Positions 16,297 to 22,710 of a DNA stretch of 54,895 bases are shown here, piece by piece. The DNA lies in contig QQNF01000021.1 of NCBI GenBank assembly GCA_003402705.1, positions 1 through 54,895 on the forward strand, read 5' to 3'. Numbering within the stretch: the first letter of the stretch is position 1; every line of letters begins with the position of its first letter. Under the pieces are notes generated by a model. The model had not been told where the DNA came from, made no database searches, and saw nothing but the letters and a program-made list of their open reading frames with translations. The translations under genes were made by a program, and so were the position numbers. This DNA comes from Verrucomicrobiota bacterium (GTDB lineage: Bacteria; Verrucomicrobiota; Verrucomicrobiia; Verrucomicrobiales; V1-33).

Positions 16297-17706
16297 ATGA
16301 AGTTCAACCGACGAGAGTTCCTGAGGACAACTGCCCTTGGCACGGCGGGACTCGCTTTGTCACCGTCCTTCAGCCATCTTCTGGCGGCGCCTGCGGGTGC
16401 TGCCGGGACGAGCGGAGCGGGAGGTTTTCCTCACCGATTCATCTTCATCCGCAAATCGAACGGCAATCTGTCTGAACAATTCGGGCTGCCCTCGTTTTCG
16501 TCGGAAGAGCGGAAGAAGCATGTCGAGAAGCAGGCCTTCGATGTCGATCTGGAGAAGCACGAACTCCCTGAGTGGCTGAGCTGCCTTGAGCGCCACAAGG
16601 AACGGATGACGATTCTACACGGCATTTCGATGTGTGTTTCCGGGGGTGGTCACTACTCGTATTCCGGCTGCCTTGGAGCGTACAAGGCCGGTCGCGACAT
16701 TCTGAGCAACATCAAGTGGGCGACGGTGGACTTTGAGCTGGCGAAGCTTTTTCCTTCGCCGTTTGGTCATGTTGAGATGTCGCTGGCGGTCCCTCATGGG
16801 CGGGAGTTCCGGAGCGGCATTGTTTCCGGCTATTCTGCGCCCGGGGCACAGCAGCGGAATTACTGTTATGCTGATCCGATGACGGCGTACAACGAACTCT
16901 TCAAATCGGTGACGGATCAGAATGCCGTCGAGACTGACAATTCGCTTCTTGATTACCTGCGCGATGAAGAATCAGCCCGGCTGAAGCAGCTTGATGGCGA
17001 TGAGCGCCTGAAGATCGACAATCAGGTTCGCGGCCTTGAGGCGATTCGTGAGCGCAACGGGAAGGTTGCTGCGCTTGGGGACACCATCAAGAGGCACCTG
17101 CCAAGACTTGCGCCCATTCACGAGAATGGCGGGGTTGACGCCACCCTGCTGGAGAAGCAGGAAGCGTTTACGGATGTCATTGTTGCTGCGCTTGCGTCGG
17201 GTCTGACCAATGTGGTCAAGTATACCATTGACGATCTTGGAACAGACATTGCGACTTTGCCGGAGAACGAGGCGAAGACGAGCATTCATGCGATCGGCCA
17301 CGCGGCGGATGATGGGGCGCTTGCGATGCGTGCGGCGATGCAGGCTCACCACATGAGGCAGATTGAGACGATGGTGACGAGACTTGAGGCGATTCGCGAG
17401 GGTGATGGAACGATGTTTGACAATACCACGATCATTTATCTGCCCGAGACTGGGGCTGGTCATCACAGTCCGGACACGGAGGCACCGATGGTGGTGATGT
17501 CAGGCAGGAATTCGAGGGTTGACCTTGCGGGACGATACATCCGGCTGCCGTTTCACGGGACGGAGGGACACAAGACCCTGAGCAACTGGTACACGACCCT
17601 GCTTAATGCGTATGGAAACCCTATGAAGCATTATGGCGACCTTGATCTGACCATGCAGCGCAATCGGTTTGAGCAGACCGGCGCGATTAGGCGCTTCATG
17701 GTGTGA
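16297..17706 (+). CDS. DUF1552 family Tat-exported protein
   Basis: A 469-residue protein with a twin-arginine signal (FNRREFLRTTALGTAGLAL). The body matches DUF1552, the usual partner of DUF1592-type cytochrome proteins in Planctomycetes and Verrucomicrobia. Recognisable blocks are HRFIFIRKSNGN near residue 45, GGGHYSYSG near 120, and LPETGAGHHSP and FHGTEGHKTLSNWY near the end. The fold is related to the alkaline-phosphatase/sulfatase superfamily (compare DUF1501), but activity is undemonstrated. It follows the upstream gene by 3 bases and closes the sulfatase - cytochrome - DUF1552 operon. Base composition is less G-skewed than in the flanking chromosome. Confidence 0.88.
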   Translation: MKFNRREFLRTTALGTAGLALSPSFSHLLAAPAGAAGTSGAGGFPHRFIFIRKSNGNLSEQFGLPSFSSEERKKHVEKQAFDVDLEKHELPEWLSCLERHKERMTILHGISMCVSGGGHYSYSGCLGAYKAGRDILSNIKWATVDFELAKLFPSPFGHVEMSLAVPHGREFRSGIVSGYSAPGAQQRNYCYADPMTAYNELFKSVTDQNAVETDNSLLDYLRDEESARLKQLDGDERLKIDNQVRGLEAIRERNGKVAALGDTIKRHLPRLAPIHENGGVDATLLEKQEAFTDVIVAALASGLTNVVKYTIDDLGTDIATLPENEAKTSIHAIGHAADDGALAMRAAMQAHHMRQIETMVTRLEAIREGDGTMFDNTTIIYLPETGAGHHSPDTEAPMVVMSGRNSRVDLAGRYIRLPFHGTEGHKTLSNWYTTLLNAYGNPMKHYGDLDLTMQRNRFEQTGAIRRFMV

Positions 17707-17886
17707 GGTCAAGTTGCGCGGGAGTCGGTTCCCTGAGAGGGGCGATGGTTAGAGTTGCCGAGGCCGGATTGCACAGGGTGAAGGCGGAGTCCTGTGGACC
17801 GCTGCCACAACGAGGGCGCTGCGCCCCCGTGTTGCCTCAGGTCGCGGGTTATGGGACCCTCGGCCTTCGGGCGGCTTGGCGGCGGA
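17707..17886. other. Intergenic region with a copy of the dispersed repeat
   Basis: These 180 bases after the DUF1552 gene hold no open frame with coding character. A short inverted repeat, GGGCGC-T-GCGCCC, lies near 17813-17825 and could be a transcription stop for the operon, but no T-run follows. Bases 17831-17883 are a copy of the repeat described separately. Confidence 0.5.
17831..17883 (+). repeat. Dispersed non-coding repeat, copy 1
   Basis: GTTGCCTCAGG, then ATGGGACC, then CCTTCGGGCGGCTTGGCGG. This matches 19268-19320 (GTTGGCTCAGG ... ATGGGGCC ... CCTTCGGGCAGCCTGGCGG) closely and 22472-22500 in shortened form. All three copies are on the plus strand, next to broken toxin or nuclease genes. 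Confidence 0.6.
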
Positions 17887-18582
17887 TTAGAGCGATGCGG
17901 TGAAGGATTCGAGGGAATCGGAAATGATGGCGGCGCGGTGGAGGGCGCGGAGTCTTTCGGGATCGGCGATGGCGTTTAGGGAATCGCGGAGGCCATCGGG
18001 GATGGGGCCGAAGCGGAGATCGAGGGCTTCGAGGACGGATTGGCGGCGGGAATGCGTGCGCTCTTCCATGCGGCCTTTGAGTTCGCCGGTCTTGAAACCT
18101 TCCTGAATTCCTTCTTGGCGGAGATGCTGGGCGAGAGTCATGGCGCTGGTGCGATGGGCTTGGTTGCGGACAGCTTGAATTTTGCGGAAGACGCGGGGCC
18201 TGTCAATTGGGTCGGTGCGATCGAAGACGTAGGGGATGAAGCGGTCGAAGAGGCGGCGGGAGACATGGGCGAGGCGGTTGTTGTCCCAGACGGTGTTGCC
18301 GAGGAGGCGGCCGATGGGTTCTGCTTTGAGGGCGCGGAGGACGAAGATGCTGTCAGGGGTGCCGAGGATGGCGTGGAAGGGGATGGCGGCGAGTTGGATG
18401 AGGCGGAAGGCGAAGTCTGGGATGAAGGGCCGGAGAAAGTTGAGGGAGGCGGCGTTGCCGAAGAGAGCGGAGAACTGGGTGCTGAGATTCCAGACTTTGC
18501 GGTCCTCGGCGAGGACGACGGGGAAGATGACTGGGAGCGGTTTGGAGTTGCCGAAGAGGCGGATCCATTCACGGGCGCAACA
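17887..18582 (-). pseudogene. Rpn-family (PD-(D/E)XK, transposase_31-type) nuclease remnant A, N-terminus missing
   Basis: The minus-strand frame is open from about 18606 to the stop at 17887. From about 18582 it encodes the middle and C-terminal part of an Rpn/'recombination-promoting nuclease' protein: PLPVIFPVVLAEDRKVW, FLRPFIPDFAFRLIQLAAIP, then VLEALDLRFGPIPDGLRDSL. No start codon or N-terminal nuclease core is present; a stop lies at 18607-18609. The C-terminal 84 residues could be made from an internal ATG at 18141 but would not be a nuclease. The last 60 residues are nearly identical to remnant B (19445-20216), so the two are related copies. The 5' end coincides with the start of an unrelated toxin-like tail on the other strand, marking a rearrangement junction. 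Confidence 0.75.
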
Positions 18583-18700
18583 GTCTCCGGTTGACGATAT
18601 TGCACACTATCCGGAGGCTGATGATGCAGCTGCATTCAAGAAGGAGGCGGAACTAATCGACGACTTGGGTGGTATTGGTGCTCGCGGTCTCCTGAACTGA
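18578..18700 (+). pseudogene. C-terminal tail of an unidentified protein, possible orphan toxin end
   Basis: About 40 codons on the plus strand (beginning SPVDDIAHYPEADD, ending GARGLLN, stop at 18698-18700), AT-richer than the surroundings and unlike the antisense Rpn frame that precedes it. It lies 27 bases before a RraB-like gene. Its position, just before a small acidic gene, is that of the C-terminus of a polymorphic toxin before its immunity gene. I do not recognise the domain; the fragment may be too short to classify. The upstream part is lost at the junction near 18580. Confidence 0.45.
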
Positions 18701-18727
18701 ATTAATTCACCCGGTAAAAAATAAACA

Positions 18728-19123
18728 ATGAGTACTGACTTCCCGAACGACAGCGATGGATCCGCTTTAAGACAACTGGCTGAGAGGGGCTTGGACATGG
18801 AGCGAGCCGTAAAGTTTGAGTTCTCAGTTCACGTCGAGGATGAACAACGAGCCGAGCGCGTTTTAGGATCGTTGAAAGCCGCCAAACTGGGCGATTTCGT
18901 TGAGGTGGTTTTCGACGAAGGAGAACTAGAAGACGGCGAAGAGATGACGAGCGAGAATGAGCAATTCTGGCCCTCGTGGACGGTCTATATTTGCCGCACA
19001 ATGCTTCCGAATGATGAGGCCGTCCTTGAGTTTCAGCGAGCGCTTGCTGACGTTTGCCAAGAGGAGGGAAGGCCAGACGGCTGGACGGTCGAAATTGAGC
19101 AGCCACACGACCCCGGTTCGTAG
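18728..19123 (+). CDS. RraB-like (ribonuclease E regulator B family) small acidic protein
   Basis: A 131-residue cytosolic protein rich in Asp and Glu. The opening NDSDGSALRQLAERGLDM and the closing TMLPNDEAVLEFQRAL ... RPDGWTVEIEQ match the RraB fold, whose founding member binds and inhibits RNase E. The gene is AT-richer than its neighbours and has no strong ribosome site (TAAAAAATAAACA precedes the ATG). It directly follows an orphan protein tail and lies between two nuclease pseudogenes. An immunity role against a lost RNase toxin is therefore as likely as a role in RNA turnover. The domain call is fairly firm; the role is inference. Confidence 0.72.
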   Translation: MSTDFPNDSDGSALRQLAERGLDMERAVKFEFSVHVEDEQRAERVLGSLKAAKLGDFVEVVFDEGELEDGEEMTSENEQFWPSWTVYICRTMLPNDEAVLEFQRALADVCQEEGRPDGWTVEIEQPHDPGS

Positions 19124-19135
19124 ATTCACGGTGCA

Positions 19136-19185
19136 CCCCGCGTGGCTGAGCTGGCAGCTATGGACTTGGCGGTGGGTGGTTCGGG
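19136..19185 (+). repeat. 50-base direct repeat, copy 1
   Basis: Runs from CCCCGCGTGGCTGAGC to GGCGGTGGGTGGTTCGGG. It aligns without gaps to 21093-21142 with seven mismatches by eye. Both copies follow a small gene that itself follows a toxin-like tail (18728-19123 and 20926-21078), so the repeat seems to mark the downstream edge of those modules. Confidence 0.65.
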
Positions 19186-19267
19186 AGTCTGGCTTCATGG
19201 CGGTGATTGCTCGTGGTGCGTGAGCGTGGGGCCACTTTCGGCCATATCATGTCGCCATGCCTCCCGA

Positions 19268-19380
19268 GTTGGCTCAGGTCCCGCCTTATGGGGCCATCGC
19301 CCTTCGGGCAGCCTGGCGGCTGGCTGTCCCGCTCTGCTCGGTCGGCTTGGTCACGTCTGTCGTGCCGTCGGGAGTCTCTG
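19268..19380 (+). repeat. Dispersed non-coding repeat, copy 2 (longest)
   Basis: The first half matches 17831-17883; the second half (CTGCTCGGTCGGCTTGG ... GCCGTCGGGAGTC) matches 22507-22560 (CCGCTCGGTTGGCTCGG ... GCCGTCGGGAGTC). This copy therefore links the other two into one family of about 110 bases. It does not appear to be translated. Confidence 0.6.
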
Positions 19381-19444
19381 GCGGCGAGATGTTCGTGAGG
19401 AGCGGGCCGGTTACGGGGTGTGGGGGGCGGAGGAATGTGCTATC

Positions 19445-20216
19445 TCAGAGCGATGCGGTGAAGGCTTCGAGGGAATCGGAGACGATGGCGGCGCGGAGGA
19501 GGGCGCGGAGTTTTTCGGGATCGGCGATGGCGTTGAGGGAATCGCGGAGGCCGTCGGGGACGGGGCCGAAGCGGAGATCGAGGGCTTCGAGGACGGATTG
19601 GCGGCTGGCGGCAAGGGTGCCTTTGCGTTCGCCGTTGGCGAAGCCTTCCTCGATTCCATCTTGGCGGCCTTCCATTCGGCCTTCCTGGTGAAGTTTCTGG
19701 GCGAGGGTCATGGCTGCGGTGCGGTGGGGTTCGGAACCGATTGATTTGATTTTATGGAAGAGGGCATCATTGTCAACGGAGTCGCGGCTGCACATGTAAG
19801 TGACAGCGAGGTGAAAGGTGTCGAGAAGGACCATGCGGAGGAGTTCGTCGTCCCAGATAGGGGCGCTGAGGAGCTCGCCGGAGCGTTCGGCCTTGAGAAT
19901 ACGGAGGATGAGGATGCCGTCGGGCGTGCCGCGGATGGCATCGAAAGGGAGGGCGGCGAGTTGGATGTATAACGAAGAGGACGTAGATTCCGATGTCGCG
20001 GCCGTCTGCTTTGGCGGAGAAGAGGAGGTCGGATTCGGAGAGGCGGAGGTCGGGGTCGACGAAGGAGCCGGGTTCGAGTTTAAGGGTGCTCCAGTCGATG
20101 CGTGCGGCGACTTCAGGGGGGAGGCGGTCGATGAGGAAGGCTGCTGCGGCGGCTGGGTTGGAGAGGCCGGCGCGGAAGAGACGGTCGTGGGCGTGGAAGG
20201 GGTCCTCGTCGGGCAT
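19445..20216 (-). pseudogene. Rpn-family nuclease remnant B, internal deletion with frameshift
   Basis: The N-terminus is intact: MPDEDPFHAHDRLFRAGL starts at 20216 and runs through LPPEVAARIDWSTLKLEPG and SESDLLFSAKADGRDIGIY, the first strands of the PD-(D/E)XK core. Near 19970 the frame shifts and jumps directly to the C-terminal half (IQLAALPFDAIRGTPDG ... FGPVPDGLRDSLNAIADPE). The segment that should follow, with the E-x-Q catalytic strand and the central helices, is gone. Remnant A retains part of exactly that missing middle. The product would be inactive. Family members are self-limiting nucleases thought to stimulate RecA-independent recombination. Confidence 0.8.
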
Positions 20217-20376
20217 GGGGGTGCGAGGATGATAGGGGGAGGGTATGCGGCGGCAAGTAAAATGCGGAGAAGGTGTGTTTTGAGGGATGGCCGCATGGGG
20301 GGCTGATGTGGCTGGCGATGGTTTTGCTGACGAGGTTGCGGGTGACAAGGTGGGGGCGGTTGGGCATGGTGCGGGG

Positions 20377-20926
20377 ATGCGCTGGGTGCTGATGCTGTTT
20401 GTGGTTCTTGCTGCCGTGATGGGTGGCGAGGCGCGGGCGGTTGTGGTGATGGGGCGGGTGGAGGTGAGCGAGTGGGTTGGGAGGGCGGAGACGGTGGAGA
20501 AAAGGGCGGAGGCGTTGCGTGGTGCTTCTCTGGGGGCGTTCCTGGAGGCGGAGGAGGCCACGGGTTTGGTGGACGGTGGGCCGTTGGTGTGCTGGTTTCC
20601 GGGTGGATTGGCGGTGGCGCGGAGTGATTGTGGTGCTGGTCAGGGCGCGGGCGCGGCCGATTGAAGAGGTGGGGCTGGGCGACCGGGTGCTGACGGCGGA
20701 GGCGGGCGGGGCGCAGGAGAGCGGGACCGTGGTGATGGATCCGACGTCATGGAGGGCCTATGCGCTGCGGTTGACCCGGGCTGACGGAACGGTGACGCGG
20801 GTGGACTTGCTGCGGCCGGTTGGGTGGTACCTTGGTGAAACCAAGACAGCAGCCGCAAAGGCTGCGGAGAATGCACGAATCAAGAAAATCGTAGATGAAA
20901 CTGGAAAGGTGCCTTCCGGAAACTAG
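20377..20926 (+). pseudogene. Hint-like pre-toxin frame, copy 1, frameshifted
   Basis: The ATG at 20377 opens a signal-like MRWVLMLFVVLAAVMGGE sequence shared almost base for base with copy 2 (21945). Near 20640 this copy reads GGTCAGGGCGCGGGCGCGGCC where copy 2 reads GGTCAGGACGGAGCGCGGCC: one extra base, after which the original frame stops at 20662-20664. The remainder (RPIEEVGLGDRVLTAEAGG ... RVDLLRPVGW) is intact in the next frame. It then departs into a unique AT-richer tail (ETKTAAAKAAENARIKK ... VPSGN) ending at 20926. PIEEV-GDRVL is the sort of motif that opens Hint/intein-like autoprocessing domains. The unique tail looks like an exchanged C-terminal toxin end, but is too short to identify. 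Confidence 0.65.
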
Positions 20927-21078
20927 TGAATCAGGTGCTACAGTCCGTTGTCATTGTTTTGAACCAGATCGGGCTAGATGCGGCGACCGTCCTTAGAGAC
21001 GTGGATTATCTCCGATCGGAGTTTCTTTCCGTTCCGGGGCTTCTTGACGCTCGGAAGCGCCCTACTCCCGATTCGTAG
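20926..21078 (+). CDS. 50-residue open frame overlapping the toxin-like tail; candidate immunity protein
   Basis: GTG at 20926-20928 shares one base with the TAG that ends the frame before it (TAGTG). The frame runs 50 codons to TAG at 21076-21078. The product begins MNQVLQSVVIVLNQIG and continues DAATVLRDVDYLRSEFL, an amphipathic helical pattern with no match I know. Composition is AT-richer than the surroundings and resembles the tail of the preceding frame, as if both arrived together. A short immunity protein, or the start of a truncated one, is a reasonable reading; a chance frame is possible. Confidence 0.4.
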   Translation: MNQVLQSVVIVLNQIGLDAATVLRDVDYLRSEFLSVPGLLDARKRPTPDS

Positions 21079-21328
21079 CGTCAAGCTTCGCTCCCCGCGT
21101 TGCAGAGCTAGCAGGTATGGCCTTGGCGGTGGGTCGTTGGGGGATGCTGGATTTGACTCAGGCTGCGAATCATGGGTACAGGGAGCCGGCGGATGGCAGA
21201 TCTCGCTCCGGTCGGCTGGATTGGTGAGGTATCTGTGCTATCACGCCGGCAGGGTGAAGCGCTGGAGGGTGGGGGTGGTTGGGAATTTCGGCTTTCGTTC
21301 TGGCGATGACCGAGTACATGGTGAAGGC
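21079..21328. other. Non-coding region with the second copy of the 50-base repeat
   Basis: These 250 bases before the DUF433 gene hold the repeat at 21093-21142 and, near 21190-21230, a sequence like the second half of the dispersed repeat (ATCTCGCTCCGGTCGGCTGG). I see no gene. A promoter for the toxin-antitoxin pair should lie in the last part, but no clear boxes are visible. Confidence 0.45.
21093..21142 (+). repeat. 50-base direct repeat, copy 2
   Basis: Runs from CCCCGCGTTGCAGAGC to GGCGGTGGGTCGTTGGGG; the partner is 19136-19185. It lies 14 bases after the 50-residue candidate immunity frame. Confidence 0.65.
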
Positions 21329-21547
21329 ATGGAAGGTCGCATCACGATTGAACCAGGAAAGCGGGGTGGCCAACCCTGTGTGCGCGGCATGCGGATCGCG
21401 GTGGCGGACGTGCTGGAGTATCTTTCTCATGGAGCGAGCCGTGAGCAGCTGATGGAGGATTTTCCGGAGCTGGAGCCTGAGGACATCAACGCTTGCCTTG
21501 CTTTTGCCGCGCATCGCGAGCGGCATCTGCAATCTATGGCTTCGTGA
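21329..21547 (+). CDS. DUF433-family antitoxin
   Basis: A 72-residue DUF433 protein (winged-helix-like DNA-binding fold), typically the antitoxin and repressor paired with a PIN-like toxin. The family signature is complete: ITIEPGKRGGQPCVRGMRI, then VADVLEYLSHGASREQL, then DFPELEPEDINACLAFA. I chose the ATG at 21329 since it begins the domain; the longer open frame upstream is not conserved in character. Its stop overlaps the next gene's GTG start (GTGA at 21544-21547), so the two proteins are probably made in a coupled manner. As in relatives, it is likely to repress its own promoter. Confidence 0.9.
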   Translation: MEGRITIEPGKRGGQPCVRGMRIAVADVLEYLSHGASREQLMEDFPELEPEDINACLAFAAHRERHLQSMAS

Positions 21548-21876
21548 AGCTCCTGCTGGACCAGAATCTGTCCCGACGGCTGCTGCCGGTGCTGGAAGAG
21601 GCGTTTCCTGGGAGTCGGCATGTTGTTCAGTTGGGCATGGAGCAGGCCTCGGATATTGCGATCTGGGAGTATGCGGCCGCGAACGACTTTGTGATCGCGA
21701 CGAGGGACCGCGACTTCCTTGAGCGGAGTGTCCTGCTGGGCCATCCGCCAAAGATTCTGCAGATACGTCTGGGGAATTGCGGGGTGCAGGCGGTAGCCGA
21801 TCTGCTTCTGAGGCACCGCGTTGTGCTGGGTGAGTTCGGCGTCGATCCTGACAAGGCGTATCTGTTGCTGCCATGA
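21544..21876 (+). CDS. DUF5615 PIN-like toxin
   Basis: A 110-residue protein of the DUF5615/Mut7-C-like PIN group, predicted to be an RNA-cleaving toxin neutralised by the DUF433 protein. The GTG start at 21544 gives MKLLLDQNLSRRLLPVLEEAFPG-type sequence, with the first acidic metal ligand in LLLDQNLS. The second acidic cluster is in IATRDRDFLERS (about residues 60-70). The pair looks intact: no frameshift and normal length. Its location amid broken toxin genes fits a mobile defence or addiction module. The family's RNase activity is largely inferred from the PIN fold. Confidence 0.88.
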   Translation: MKLLLDQNLSRRLLPVLEEAFPGSRHVVQLGMEQASDIAIWEYAAANDFVIATRDRDFLERSVLLGHPPKILQIRLGNCGVQAVADLLLRHRVVLGEFGVDPDKAYLLLP

Positions 21877-21944
21877 GTTCGGGGTGAGTTGGAGAGTCCC
21901 ACCTTCCGCGTGACAAGCGAACGTCCCGTCAGCATACTCTGCCC

Positions 21945-22448
21945 ATGCGCTGGGTGCTGATGCTGTTTGTGGTGCTTGCTGCCGTGATGGGTGGTGAGGT
22001 GGGGGCGGTTGTGGTGATGGGGCGGGTGGTGGTGAGCGAGAGGGTTGGGAAGGAGGAGAAGGCGGTGGAGTCGATGCGGGTTGAGTCAGAGCGGGCGTTT
22101 CTCGGGGCGGGTGAGGTTACGGGTTTGGTGGATTCTGGGCCATTGGTCTTGTGGTTTCCGGGTGGATTTGCAGTGGCGCGGAGTGATTGCGATGCTGGTC
22201 AGGACGGAGCGCGGCCGATTGAAGAGGTGGGGCTGGGCGACCGGGTGCTGACGGCGGAGGCGGGCGGGGCGCAGGAGAGCATGACCGCGGTGATGGATCC
22301 GGCGTCATGGAGGGCCTATTCGCTGCGGATGACGCGGGCCGACGGAACGGTGACGCGGGTGGACTTGCTGCGGCCGGTTGGGTGGGAACAGGTGATGGCA
22401 CAGGGGCCGGACGGGCGGCGCACGATTCACCTCAGGTACCAGACCTAG
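21945..22448 (+). CDS. Hint-like pre-toxin frame, copy 2 (open, truncated after the motif)
   Basis: A 167-residue open frame: signal peptide MRWVLMLFVVLAAVMGGE, an Arg/Glu/Val-rich segment, then GLVDSGPLVLWFPGG, RPIEEVGLGDRVLTAEAGG and VDLLRPVGWEQVMAQ, ending in HLRYQT. The core resembles the beginning of Hint autoprocessing domains, which in Planctomycetes and Verrucomicrobia sit between a secreted carrier and a variable toxin. The usual Cys before FPxGT-like sequence is Leu-Trp here, so splicing or cleavage chemistry is doubtful. The protein stops about where a toxin domain would begin. It duplicates 20377-20926 without that copy's extra base. It is expressed downstream of, and in the same direction as, the DUF433/DUF5615 pair. 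Confidence 0.5.
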   Translation: MRWVLMLFVVLAAVMGGEVGAVVVMGRVVVSERVGKEEKAVESMRVESERAFLGAGEVTGLVDSGPLVLWFPGGFAVARSDCDAGQDGARPIEEVGLGDRVLTAEAGGAQESMTAVMDPASWRAYSLRMTRADGTVTRVDLLRPVGWEQVMAQGPDGRRTIHLRYQT

Positions 22449-22710
22449 GCGCTGCAGCCAACGCCCGTCGCGTTGCCTCACGGCTTCGGGCAACCTGCGG
22501 CTTGGCTATCTCGCTCCGCTCGGTTGGCTCGGTCGCGTCTGCTCTGCCGTCGGGAGTCGTTCGCTCGCCTCGCAAAGTCAGGCTGATTGCTGCGCTGCGC
22601 TCACCCCATTCGGGGAATCCTATCGGCTTGCTGTCTCCACGTTGTTCCGGCTCGTCGCGCTCTGCCCCGCCTGCGCCTCGTGGCTCCGGGTGCTGTGCTC
22701 GTTCCTCACT
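22449..22710. other. Non-coding region after the Hint-like frame, with repeat copy 3
   Basis: These 262 bases are more C/T-rich than the surroundings and have no convincing frame. They contain the third dispersed repeat. This is the right edge of the broken-module patch; the GH30 gene ends at 22711 on the other strand. Confidence 0.5.
22472..22560 (+). repeat. Dispersed non-coding repeat, copy 3
   Basis: GTTGCCTCA-CGGCTTCGGGCAACCTGCGG continues to CGCTCCGCTCGGTTGGCTCGG and GCCGTCGGGAGTC. The first part is shortened by roughly 20 bases relative to 17831 and 19268; the second part matches 19321-19380. Confidence 0.6.

Larger units (their letters stand above)
19124..19444. other. 321-base non-coding stretch with two repeat units
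   Basis: I find no credible gene here; open frames on both strands are short and have no similarity. It holds a 50-base repeat (19136-19185, second copy at 21093-21142) and the longest copy of the dispersed repeat (19268-19380). It separates the RraB-like gene from Rpn remnant B. Confidence 0.55.

Noticed and set aside
20978..21547. A 189-residue protein ending in DUF433
   Set aside because: The first 117 residues have no coding character and overlap the 50-base repeat; the DUF433 domain begins with its own ATG at 21329.
17707..22710. CRISPR array
   Set aside because: The repeats here are few, imperfect and separated by genes; no regular spacer pattern and no cas genes.
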